NCBI GenBank assembly: GCA_023362775.1
Contig: JALMGJ010000006.1
Location: 55,266,501-55,330,500 of the forward strand
DNA: 64,000 nt
Direction: 5' to 3'
Origin: Charina bottae
Taxonomy: Eukaryota; Chordata; Lepidosauria; Squamata; Charinaidae
In this document: one piece after another, positions 23,280 to 33,500 of the stretch
Numbering within the stretch: position 1 is the first letter of the stretch
How the letters are laid out: every line of letters starts with the position of its first letter
Position numbers and translations under genes: made by a program
Notes under the pieces: model-generated
What the model was told of the DNA's origin: nothing
Database searches by the model: none
The model's input: the letters and a program-made list of their open reading frames with translations, nothing else

Positions 23280-24286
23280 GAGTAAAAATTTCCTTCAAAC
23301 AATCCAGAAAAAAATGGTGCATAACACAGTGATATTTTGCCTTAGTACTTCATATATTTGTATATAAGTTAAAATAAATGAAATGACAGGATTTTTTTTT
23401 CATTCATAGTTGTCTATTCTCTTTTTAGCAACAGGAAAAATGAAGAAAACATAATTTTCAGTCAATTGAATTTTTTGTACAAATTGCCCAGTACATTTTA
23501 CTTTTAAAATGTAAAAAGCAAGCAAACAAACCAAACAAACCCTTCAAAATTTCTCAATTAGAACTGTGAAATCACAGAACCCTTAAGATGACTTCATATT
23601 TCAAACACTGTGGAACTTTCGGATACATATAGAAAACTTCAATATCATGACTATAAGAATTTATCTCTTCTTGCTTATACTGAAAACAATGTATTAGGAA
23701 TGGAACTGGCTAAGCCTGTAGGATGGAAGGTTGGAAGCCTGCAACCTCCTTTCCCAGAGGTTCCCTGGATGTTTAGACCCTGGCCCTGCCTCCTGCTTTG
23801 GGGTAGCAACTTAATAGTCCCACTGCTATCACCTAATTTCCAGGGAGTGCTTCACCTACTATCTTCCTCCTTAACCCCAGCACATGAGAGAGATAAGGTT
23901 CTCCCACCCGTGCTGCTTTTCTGACAATTAAAGAATCCAAAAAAAAAAAAAAGAAATAATTTGAATAATGCTACCTCTTGGCTGTATTTCAGAATAGTGT
24001 AACTATAGATTTCATCCCCTCCTCGTTAAATTCTCTTTCTCCAGACTAGAAGGAGGGACTGGAGAATCTCCATGGGCACATGGACAACAACCATGCCTCA
24101 CCTGTGGGTGCAGACTGAGGATATCTACAGTCTGTGAATGTTGGAGCCTACCTAGAATACAGACTGACATTCACAACAGGAGTTAAGCAAAGGAGTTGAT
24201 TGTAAACCGCCCAGAGTCCCTTTGAGGGAGTTGGGCGGTGATAAATCGAATGAATGAATGAATGAATGAATGAATGAATGAATGAA

Positions 24287-24317
<31 letters not shown>

Positions 24318-26739
24318 ACAAACAAACAAGCAAGCAAGCAAGCAAGCAAGCAAAGAAATGTAGAATATGACAGTAAGATTACAAAACTCTACTAATTTGT
24401 TTAGAAGTATGCTTCACTTAAATCAGTGGGACTTACTTCTGGGTAAACATGCACAAGACTGTGTTGTAAGTGAAATTGTGTTGATGTGATGTTTATGCCA
24501 TGTGTGTTTCTGGCATCCTTATTAAAATATATTTGTAAAATTAAGTTTTTCAAACTTACCTCTGAACAGGCTAAGTGCTTTATATTATTAAACCAATCGA
24601 CATGAGCACGGCAGTGATCAAATGCATGGATAAGTTCGTGTGCAACCACTCTGTTCATTTGAGATTGACTATGTATATTGTTTTGGCACAGAACAATCTG
24701 CAAACAAAGTTAACCAGAAAATTCCAAAGACATTTTAACCATGTCTACAAGTTGCATGCATTTTAGTTTTAGAGCTTTCACAGCATATTGTACTTTCAGG
24801 ATATTCCTGTTCTTTATGCAGCATTGTTCAAGTATTCACTAGATGTGGCACGAGAGAACTTGGGGGGACTATTCATCTGGTTTCCCCCTCTCTTTGCTCT
24901 TCTGGGTATGACGAACTTCCCAGAGACTAAATACACATATTAAAAAACAGACTAACTAAAAACTAAAAATCAGCTGATATCATTACTTTCTGCCATTTCT
25001 ATCATGATCTATACTTACCAAAAATACTGAATGAAAACTATGCAGCCCCCCGTGTCTGCTTATGCGTGACAAGCACTGTTACCAGAGTTGGTTGTTACAG
25101 CCCATCACCAGGAATATCATTGAATTTTATTGAATATTTATCATTGAGCTCTGTGTCTGTCCCCAACTGATTTGATTTCCTGCTATTGTTATCTAGAAAG
25201 AACACCGTCTAAACTTAATATAATGAAACTAGCTTACAAAAAGATGAGAAAAAAACTATTGAGTATTTTAACCGAATAGGAAAAAAAAATCAGAGGGTTT
25301 AACAGCAATACTGTATAAAATGTTACTTGAGATTGACATAAGAAATTCTAATAAACTCTAATATTCAACATTGACTACATAACTCAACTATTTTGCCTTA
25401 CTAACATAGCAGAGCATAAAAAGCTGCAAACATTAGGGGGGAAAATTCACTCTTTACCTGTGATACTGAAGAATCGAATCCTCCACCAACATGTTTATCA
25501 CAATTTTCACATGAAATGTGTCGGTTATTGGTGACAGTGCTAAAACAATTGAAGAGTTACACATATAACAGGTGATTTCAAAGAAATATAATACATAGCA
25601 TTCATATAATAATCTCTGGACATAAATTATCTCACCAGCCAGAATTCTTCATAGCATCAAGCAGCAGTTTAGCCTGTGGACCTAGAATAAACATTGGCAC
25701 AATAACTCCTTTCTAAAAAAATATATTGTTCAGAGAAAAAAAATACAGAACACATCTTTAAATAACCACAGAAAGTGTTTACAGCATCATTAAATTTACT
25801 GAAATATCATACATCCAGAAACAATTTATAGATATCATGATCAGAGCACAAAAATGGACTTTATCAACTTAAGAGATACTACTGGTAAAATACTGAGCTT
25901 TAACTCAGATTTAACTCTCACTAATTAAAGGGAGTTTAATAATGTTCAAGTGTACATATGAGTTCTGCACTCCAGGAACTTAGGAAGGAAGTCTGTGAAA
26001 TCTCAAATGAATGTTCTGCTTTGATAAAAACTTTGAAAAAAATACTCGTTCGATGCAGAACACCCACATCTAGGTACCACAGTACAGCCATGACACAGAG
26101 CACCCACTTTGCTGACTTTGACAATCTTCTGTACAGGTACTGAAGGAAATCAACACGTTTTTTGCTGAAGGGTATCAACTTGTCTCAATGCTTAAACTGG
26201 AAGGTAGAAGTAGAGCACCTTCCTTTTCCATAGCTCACTGAAACTTTACTTCTGCGTTCGTAGAAAGTAGATAGATATAGCTATTTCTATAACGATATGA
26301 CATTCTGGTCGGTCACAATACTGGTATTACTTAACTTTAGATGGGGCAATTTTCAAGGTCAGAATTATAACTTACTTCGGAGTAAAGTTTAAGGAAAGGT
26401 GTTAAGGACCGTGTGTTTGGGTGTATATGTTGGAGGTGGGGGGGGTGCGTAATAAACACCTAGAGCTATTTCTCTGAGGCAGAAGGCAGTGGATCATCCC
26501 TTCCTCATTAGCAAGATAGATTCTCACGACCAGGCAGACGAGGGGAACTTACTGGTGTCCAGGGCAACCTTCAGCATCGACTGACACCTATGCTGGGCAC
26601 CAAAGATGCCGGAGATTATTTTTCCCTTCAACGAGGGCTTCTTCCCCTGGCCGAGAGATCGATCGGGAAACCGGCTGTAGCCGAGGTCGTCCTCCTCTTC
26701 GCCAGAGCCGCGACTCTCCGGAGCCTGCTCAGATGTCAT
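20784..26739 (-). CDS. ATP23: ATP23 mitochondrial inner-membrane metallopeptidase / ATP synthase assembly factor (6 exons)
   Basis: Joined coding exons, in order of translation: 26739-26553, 25681-25636, 25539-25458, 24697-24560, 22322-22239, 20987-20784 (stop 20786-20784). They total 741 nt, 246 aa, the same length as I know for the human protein. All introns are GT-AG and phases match. Residues 125-129 are HELIH, the zinc-binding HExxH of peptidase family M76, followed by [12 protein letters not shown]88 and C91 form a CxxC pair. The end matches the family's [15 protein letters not shown] block. In yeast, Atp23 acts in the intermembrane space on subunit 6 of ATP synthase; the vertebrate role is inferred. 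The start at 26739 has A at -3. Exon 1 is the least conserved part. It is head to head with RPAP3. Confidence 0.96.
21367..22050. mobile_element. Mariner-family DNA transposon relic in ATP23 intron 5
   Basis: The left end (GATGAAGGTTGAATGAAAAG) and the right end form inverted repeats of about 75 bp with mismatches, including the shared AATGCCTCCAGCTCCATAAC. TA dinucleotides flank both ends (21365-21366 and 22051-22052), the Tc1/mariner target duplication. In between, a degraded coding stretch near 21740-21930 still reads [22 protein letters not shown] residues, the DD34D-side motif 'YSPDLAP.DFHLF' of mariner transposases. Stops and deletions make it inactive. Confidence 0.87.
22606..22708. 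mobile_element. Palindromic hAT MITE in ATP23 intron 4
   Basis: The same family as 17015-17140 and 60489-60589: CAGTATTTCTCAACCTTGGC at one end and GCCAAAGGTTGAGAAACACTG-like sequence at the other. The target duplication is AGCTAGGC (22598-22605) against AGCTAGGT (22709-22716), 7 of 8 matching. Confidence 0.9.
22724..22817 (+). pseudogene. 5S-rRNA-like segment (5S pseudogene or 5S-derived SINE head)
   Basis: The order of blocks follows vertebrate 5S rRNA: CTGATCTCAGAAAGCTAAA (5S: CTGATCTCGGAAGCTAAGC), AGGGT, TTAGTACTTGCCTGGGAGAC (5S: TTAGTACTTGGATGGGAGAC) and finally GGCTGTAGGCT (5S: GTGCTGTAGGCT). The box A and C promoter region is recognisable but mutated, and the 5' third is poor. It is not a functional 5S gene. 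Whether it is an isolated pseudogene or the head of a 5S-derived SINE cannot be told, as the 3' flank shows no clear SINE body. Confidence 0.78.
23234..23273. repeat. (CA)n microsatellite
   Basis: About 19 CA units with one interruption, followed by TATATA; it lies in ATP23 intron 4. Confidence 0.95.
24205..24356 (+). repeat. L2/CR1-type 3' tail with compound tetranucleotide array
   Basis: 'aaaccgcccagagtccctttgagggagttgggcggtgataaat' (24205-24247) is the characteristic terminal hairpin region of squamate L2/CR1 LINEs. It is followed directly by an array that changes unit step by step: GAAT, then AAAT, AAAC and AAGC/CAAG, up to 24356. The array apparently grew from the LINE's own tail. Frames across it give Ile/Phe/Ser/His repeats and are not genes. 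Confidence 0.9.
24560..24697 (-). CDS. ATP23: ATP23 exon 4, catalytic exon
   Basis: 138 nt, phase 0 at both ends, encoding residues 106-151. It carries the whole catalytic core: the HELIH motif with two zinc-binding histidines (125 and 129) and the catalytic glutamate 126, then FDHCR and the HVDWFNN segment. Acceptor TTTGCAG and donor GTAAGT are near consensus. Because the exon is a multiple of three, skipping it would give an in-frame protein without the active site. Confidence 0.96.
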
Positions 26740-27450
26740 CGTTCATTCAAGCCCGGTCGACCGAGCAAACGGAGATCGCCGTTCACATGGCCTCGCCGGC
26801 CACCGTACCCGTCCCGCGAAGCCAGGCAAAGGCCGTCTTCCGCTGAAACCATAGAGATACGCCACGCGCGTTTCCCGTTGTCAGTCTGGGGCGACACTTC
26901 GTACGTGAGTTAAAGTGGGATGGGCTCCATAGAACTGTTTTATGCTTCTTTTCCAAATCATATAAACACAAATAAATCATAACTCTCCTGCCTTGGCAAC
27001 TTTCTAACTTCTGTATCTATGAAGTGGGGTAGGGGGAGTGAGATAGTCATGCACGTGGTGGTGCGTGACTATAGCGTGGGGGGGGGGAAGTAAACCGCAC
27101 GACAATCATCCTCCACAACGCGCATGCGGGTTGCGGAGGGGGCCGTCGACGCTCTTTCTCTCCCTCTCTTTCTACCAAACTCGAACCATAGGATTTGGAA
27201 GTCTTTTCTGCTAGAGATACTTCCTTGGCGACGCATCTCCCCTCGCTTGGCGCGCTGGGTGTTGTGGGAAAGGAAAGCGGGACGGGCCTCGGAAGGCAGC
27301 TAAGGAGCGACACGGGTTCGCAGTCGCGCAGGTTGGGGCTGCCTCCCTACCGTTGCCGGGCGGGGCGGGGCGGGGCGGGACTGGGGAAGAAAGCAAAAGC
27401 CCTCCGAGGTTGGGGAAGTGGGTGCTTTCTTGGGTGCTTATGAAAAGCCG
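26553..27450. promoter_or_regulatory. CpG-rich bidirectional promoter zone of ATP23 and RPAP3
   Basis: The DNA turns GC-rich and CpG-rich here, against an AT-rich surrounding, in two blocks: about 26640-26910 and about 27050-27450. The first holds ATP23 exon 1 and, diverging from it, a strong donor TAC|GTGAGT at 26905 on the plus strand that could end an untranslated RPAP3 exon 1. The second has four overlapping GGGCGGGGC-type GC boxes (27358-27379) and an NRF1-like CGCGCATGCGGG (27119-27130). No TATA box is evident. The RPAP3 start could lie in either block; I cannot decide from sequence. Confidence 0.65.
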
Positions 27451-27745
27451 GGGTCCCTTGCGGAACCGGCAGGGCTTGTTTGCCGTTCTGACCCAGTCGG
27501 AGAAGTTGATGTCCTCCCTTCGTTTTGGAGGCGATGCTCAGCATTCCCAAGACGTGCCAAGTTGGGAGGAGGGTTTTTTTTGCACTGTGGGAATAATACA
27601 TCAGGGAGGGATCTTGTTTTCCCCAACTCCTTCATGCCCATACACAGATCTCCTCTTCTTGCGTTTCTTTTCATCTTTCCTTTAAAAAGGAAAGTCTTGC
27701 CAAATTCGTGGGTTTCATGTGGCCACAGAATATGACTTGTATTTA

Positions 27746-27822
27746 GCCGCCCAGAGTCCCCCTTGGGGGAGTTGGGCGGTGATAAATCCAATAAATAAAA
27801 TAAATAAATAAATAAATTTAAG
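27746..27822 (+). repeat. L2/CR1-type LINE 3' tail
   Basis: 'gccgcccagagtcccccttgggggagttgggcggtgataaat' followed by AATAAATAAA repeats; almost identical to 24205-24247. It is only the tail, inside RPAP3 intron 1. Confidence 0.88.
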
Positions 27823-28370
27823 AACAAATTGAGCCTGTGGTGTTCTAATTATTTCCCATTTGCGTGAAAAGCAAAAAAGTGAGTGAGTTCCACATCAGTA
27901 AAAAAAACAACAACCGTGCAAGGGTACTTGTATGGGCAGCATTTGTGCTGCTCCTGGTTTGGTCCCTGCCCGGGTGACTGATTTATTTCCAAGTGAACTG
28001 GAAACCTGGTCAACTGTAATAGGACAGTTGGCAGAGGAGCTTTGCAGAGCTTTGACTAGGCCCAGTTTCTGTTGGCAGGACCTCACTTTCTAGTACCAGG
28101 GCTCTTCATAAGATGCTAGGCTATTCTATCACAGCAGAGTTTAATTGATCCAAAGGGAAAATGCAATGGCAGCTGTAATTCACAGAGGATTTTGTGGTTT
28201 TGAACCTGGATGATTCAGTTTGCTTGCATTATTTTTACAAATAAAGTGTTATTGTAATAATCACTAGTAAGCTGATTGTTCCACAGTAAGTACATGTGAT
28301 TTGCATAGTACTGTGCCAGAAAGCATGTATATTTTTTTTTTAAGTTAGAATTTGCTTGTGCTTGTTACAG

Positions 28371-30574
28371 ACCTACCTGTTTTCCAACACATCCCTCAGA
28401 TGACTTCACCAAATAAAGCAATTGAGTTACAGTTGCAAATACGACAAAATGCTGAGGAACTTCAAGATTTTGTGAAAGATTTAGAATGCTGGGAGAAGGA
28501 TATTAAAGAAAAAGATCATGATTTAAGGCGTCAGAGTGGAATTGCAGAAAAAGTAAGACCAGTGTTTTGGTAATAGGATGATTAAAAAAGTAAAGGTTCC
28601 CCCCGCACATTTGTGCAGTCGTGTCCGACTCTAGGGGCCGGTGCTCATCTCCGTTTGTTAGCCGAAGAGCCAGCGTTGTCCGAAGACGCTTCCACGGTCA
28701 TGTGGCCGGCATGACGCACGCGGAACGCTGTTACCTACCCACCCATCGAAGTGGTACCTATTTATCTACTTGCATTTGCATGCTTTCGAATTGCTAGGTT
28801 GGCAAGAGCTGGAGCTAGTGCAGGAGCTCACTCCGCACGCAGGGCTAGGGATTCAAACCTCCGAACTTGCAATCTTCGGATTGACAAGCCTGGCGTCTTA
28901 CCCGCTGACCTACCACGCCCTCATAATAATAATAGGATGATTAGAGACACCTTAAAATGGAAATATGCTCTGTTAACTACATCTTCTGATTTTAAATAGA
29001 ATTACAAACAAATCACCTATATAATTGACTTAGGCCTCAGTTATAACCCTTCTGTGCCAGAGACCTAGGGGCTATGGATAGATGGAATTTCTTGTTATAG
29101 GTCTAAAGAGAATCTCAGAAAAGAAAATCAAAAACTTATTTCTTTCAAACCCCTGTGGAAATAGCTACAATCCTTCCTCGCTGTCTCTGCATTGAGAGAA
29201 GGAAAAAGCAGACAAGATTAGGGAAGGGTGGAACAGGGGAAATTTTAGATCCTAAAGTATGCCTCTACACCTTAGATGAGTCCTTCAGCTAGTCTAAAAT
29301 ATTTCTACTTGTCACAGTTGAAGAGGGGGAAAAACTTTAAAAGTACGTGAGAAGCAGAACCTCTTCTGTCAGGACAGTGCTCAAATTGTCAGTGTTTCAA
29401 GTCAAGGAAGTAGAATTACCCTGTTAGTTCTACCATTTTGTATTAACCCATTAGTTTGGGGAGTTCTATTGAAGTGTTTGGAAGTGCTTTATTGTAGGTG
29501 GATGTGATCATCCCCATGGAGAGCCAATTGTTTTAGACCCTTGTCTTCTAAAAAAACCACTGATTTTTCCCTGCTACATTCTGGTTTTATAAATCGATGT
29601 CATATCTTAATTATCAGACGTTTTCTGAAAGTATACTGCTATATTTTCTGATATTAGGATTTACCCCCAATTCGGAATGAAGCTTACAAAAAAAAGAAGA
29701 GCAAAGTTAAAACAGTCTCAAAAAAAACAACAGAAGAAAACAAAAAGAACAAGATAAAATCTTATGATTATGAAGCTTGGGGAAAGCTAGATGTGGTAGG
29801 TAAAATATTTTTTATTAAATATATTTATCAAAATGATAGGCAATATTGTAGGATTCTATTTTGTAACATTTATACACTCCACCGTAGATTATCAGTTTTA
29901 TGTTGTAAACGATGATGACAATACTAAGGATACCAATTTTAAATGTTACAATACTTCATTAAAACTGGTAGCCAAGATTAAAAAATATTTATTTTATTAA
30001 AAAGTATAGATAACAATAATGTGCAGTGTGCATTCATTTTGTTTTAATGCTTAAGTGTTACTTTAAGGTTTGGGAGATAAATTTATTTATATCTGTTGCA
30101 AATTACTGTGATGCTTTAATGAAAAGACACTATATAAATCTGACAACAATATATATAATAATATAATATAATATAATGTTAATGTAAAATGCTGGATGTA
30201 TGAAGTTTGTGATTATACTTGTTTTCTAGAAATTATGAGGAAATTTATTTACTTCATTAGGCAGGAGTTTGATGGAATAGTTGGAAATCGTATTGAAAGG
30301 CTTTGATTCTGCCACTGATACAAATATTTTAATATGTATCTGCAGGCTTATCTTTGTATATCATATATTCACTTATGTTGCTTCCTTATTACATTATTTA
30401 CTCATTCTTTAAATTTGTTTTCTTTTGCCCTTACAAGTGCCTTTAAATATGTCCTTTCAGGATAAGATACTTGAAGAACTTGATCAGGAAGATACCACTC
30501 ATGACTCAGTGTCAGATTCTGAAGAAGATGGAATTCACATAGATACAGAAAAAGCTCTTGCTGAGAAAGAAAAG
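28371..30574 (+). CDS. RPAP3: RPAP3 exons 2-4, N-terminal region
   Basis: Exon 2 (28371-28552, CDS from 28400) begins MTSPNKAIELQLQ; the second residues match the family's MTSxNKAIELQLQ. Exon 3 (29658-29795) encodes the basic stretch KKKKSKVK and YDYEAW. Exon 4 (30461-30574) encodes the acidic DSEEDGIHID and runs up to EKEK, the first clamp helix of the TPR block. The exon 4 donor is AAG|GTTATT, which is weak compared with the others in this gene. Intron 2 holds a SINE (28585-28929). Confidence 0.95.
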
Positions 30575-33500
30575 GTTATTTTAATATTTTAATAGACCCT
30601 CATTTTTTCTTCTAATGCTCACTAGGGAACATGATAAATTAACCTACATACAAATTTGTATTCTCAAACTCTATGATTGAGAAGGATTTCAAGTTTTTAT
30701 GCTGTTTCAGTAAGGTGAAATTTTTGAAACCAAGTCTTAGTTTTCCATAATATTTTTATCCATATTGTAATTCGATTGACTGTGTCTATGGTTATATTGA
30801 GCATCTTATGACTTTTTCAAAATTGTCTGTAATATGTAGTTTTCTAGATCAATTTACAGAGCACTTTTCAAGGAAAACTGTCTTTAGAATATATTACAAT
30901 GCAATAGTCACCATGATTTAATATCCCTATACATCTATGTATTGTTTCTTCTACTATGGCTTTTGTAGATCCTGGACTTTATTTACTTGAAATTATAAAA
31001 AAACAATTCCTTCTTGGAACTGTCTAGGTGATTATCAAAAATGGTTACGATGTCTTCATTGCTACCTGCTCTGTCTGCTAGATTAAAGTCTGAAAACTAA
31101 TATGCATTCATATGCATCTTAATGTTTAAAAAAGTAAGACATTCTGTCTTTTTCCAATTTTGTCTCCAGTCCTCTTTATTTTATCTTTAAAAAAGACCCA
31201 TGAGTTAGGTCACAGTGAGAAAGTAGCAGACCAAAGATCCTTAGTGAGTGTTATTCTTTCTTTTCGAAAGAGATTGGTCTCTCTTTTATTCATTTATTTC
31301 ATTAGTTCAATTTACAATATTTGGATACCACTAATTGAAGATAAGAGTTCTTAAAGTGGTTCAGATGAAATGTCATAAAATTAGATTTATAGGCACAAAT
31401 TGCCATCTCAACTACTATAATGATGTGGGGGATATAACATCATTTTTATGTTTATTTAACAGCAAGATTTTGTAGAGCATGGAATACTGCGGCTGAGTTG
31501 GACTCTTCTGTTAAATTAAATTTTAAGGATTTAATTTGACTAGCACTTGAACATAATTCTGTTGATTTGAAAAGACAGACACGTATTGTTTCAAAAAGAT
31601 GAGAGAAGAATAAAATAAGAGTTTGCAGTATATTCATCTTAGCACCTATTATATTTGTTTTAATAGGGCAATACTTATTTTAAACAAGGTAATTATGATG
31701 CTGCAGTAGAATGCTACACAAAAGGAATGAATGCAGATCCTTACAATCCAGCTTTGCCTACAAATAGGGCATCTGCCTTTTTTCGACTGAAAAAGTAAGA
31801 GTTTGTTGAATTCCTTCATATTTCACTTCAAATATAATTAATATATATTAATTATAATTATATAATTACAATTTTATTGGGATAGGCTTACCATATCATT
31901 ACCTGACATAAAGTTTCTCTCATTGCAGGTTTCAACATTTTAATTAATTTTTTTTCTTTTACATTTATGATGTTAATATGAAGTTAATGTACATGTTTAA
32001 TTCTTTGAACATTTTAACTTCAAACATTTTAATTTTGAACAAGGAATATTATCATTTTTAACTTCTCCTGTTGGAGGGCTGTGCGAAATATGTGAAGAAT
32101 GCAGAATGCACTGCAAACCAGGAAAAGAAAAACTAATACATTTGTTTAAAATGTGCTTTAAGAGGAATCTTACTTCATTCCTAATGCATTTCTATTGCAT
32201 ATCAAATTTTTATTATACTTCACCTTAACAAGGCTCATGGTAGTGCATATGTTTCTGTCCATTTTAGTCTTAAAACAATTCTGTGAAGTGAGGTAGACTA
32301 AGTGATAATGATTGGCTCCAATGTGTTTAATGCCTGAATAGAGTTTGAACAATTTGTGCTTGTTTTCTGTTATCCTTTGATCTGGACTCTGGACAAAGAA
32401 ACTTTTCTGTCAAATAGACAAAATCTGGTGAGTTCACTCTAGGAAAGCACTCTTCACTCTTAATTTCTTAGTTACCTTTGTGACTTTGTTACTTGGAACA
32501 GTGCTAGATAAAGGAAAGGAACCAAATTTCAGACCACTTCTTTGTTTTCTGCTATTTTTCTTTCCATGCTATTTTTAGGTTTTGAAAAACAAGGGTCTTT
32601 TGCTAATCCTGTGTTGATTTTGCGTGTTCATGGATCATTTTAAATGCTGCACAGTCTTTAGCATCATATCCTGAAATCTTTTCCATAAGAATAGCATCAC
32701 TTCTCTTAACTGACACTGCTGTTTGTTAAAGTAACTCCTGATTTTTCAAAATAAGGAGTTTTTTTTACTTTGACATTTATGGTTGCACAGATTATGTGAT
32801 GATCAGCACAAGATTGGAATGAAAAGTGGTAGTAAGTTGGTATTTGGGAACTATGAGGGCCGCAGTTTAATCATGGGCCACAGAGAGCCCTCTAAGCTAT
32901 TTTCTGCAGCCTGCAGTAATACTTTTCCGTAAGCCCCATGGAGCATACATCTATTGGTTGGTGAGGACTGTTCCAAAGCACTCAGCTTCTCTTCCTGCCC
33001 ATTTCAGTAAAGTGAGAGTAAACTAAACAGATGGGAGATTGCTGGCAGCCTAGTATTTAAAACACCTCACTCCCATACACACCAGGACAGCAGTTGCCAG
33101 AAGTAGGCCAACACTTTGCCAATCTTGCCAGGCAGTGTAGATCCTCCCTTAAGCTGAGAAGAAATAGCTCCATGCCCAGGCAGGACAGACTGAGGGATGG
33201 CAGCACTTCTAGTCCCATGCTGAGGTGCCATCACAGCTGGCTTCTCATTTATAATGGGTTCTCTTTCTGATATGTATATTTAATTTGGCATTTTCTAGAA
33301 TGTGCTTAATGATGAAAATGAAAAGGACCAATTAGGTTCCCCACTCACTTTCTTAGTTCGGTTTGCTGCATTAATTTATGACAGTTATTTTCCACGTCAG
33401 TCATTTGATTCCATCAGTCCTTGATCAGCAGAGAAAAAAAGACAAGTTTATGGGAATTAAGCATGTAGACCACATTAGTAAGACATGTGATATAAACAGG

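Noticed and set aside
24148..24349. Frames with Ile/Phe/Ser/His repeats
   Set aside because: Translation of the tetranucleotide arrays.
25936..26178. Short frames on both strands between ATP23 exons 1 and 2
   Set aside because: They lie in the intron, overlap each other and match no part of ATP23.
26590..27735. Several 80-110-codon frames in the CpG island
   Set aside because: GC-rich DNA gives long frames by chance; they overlap on both strands and ATP23 exon 1 explains part of the area.
28751..28999. Frame with ACFRIARLARAGASAGAH, recurring at 50586-50810
   Set aside because: It is the body of the Sauria-type SINE in two copies.
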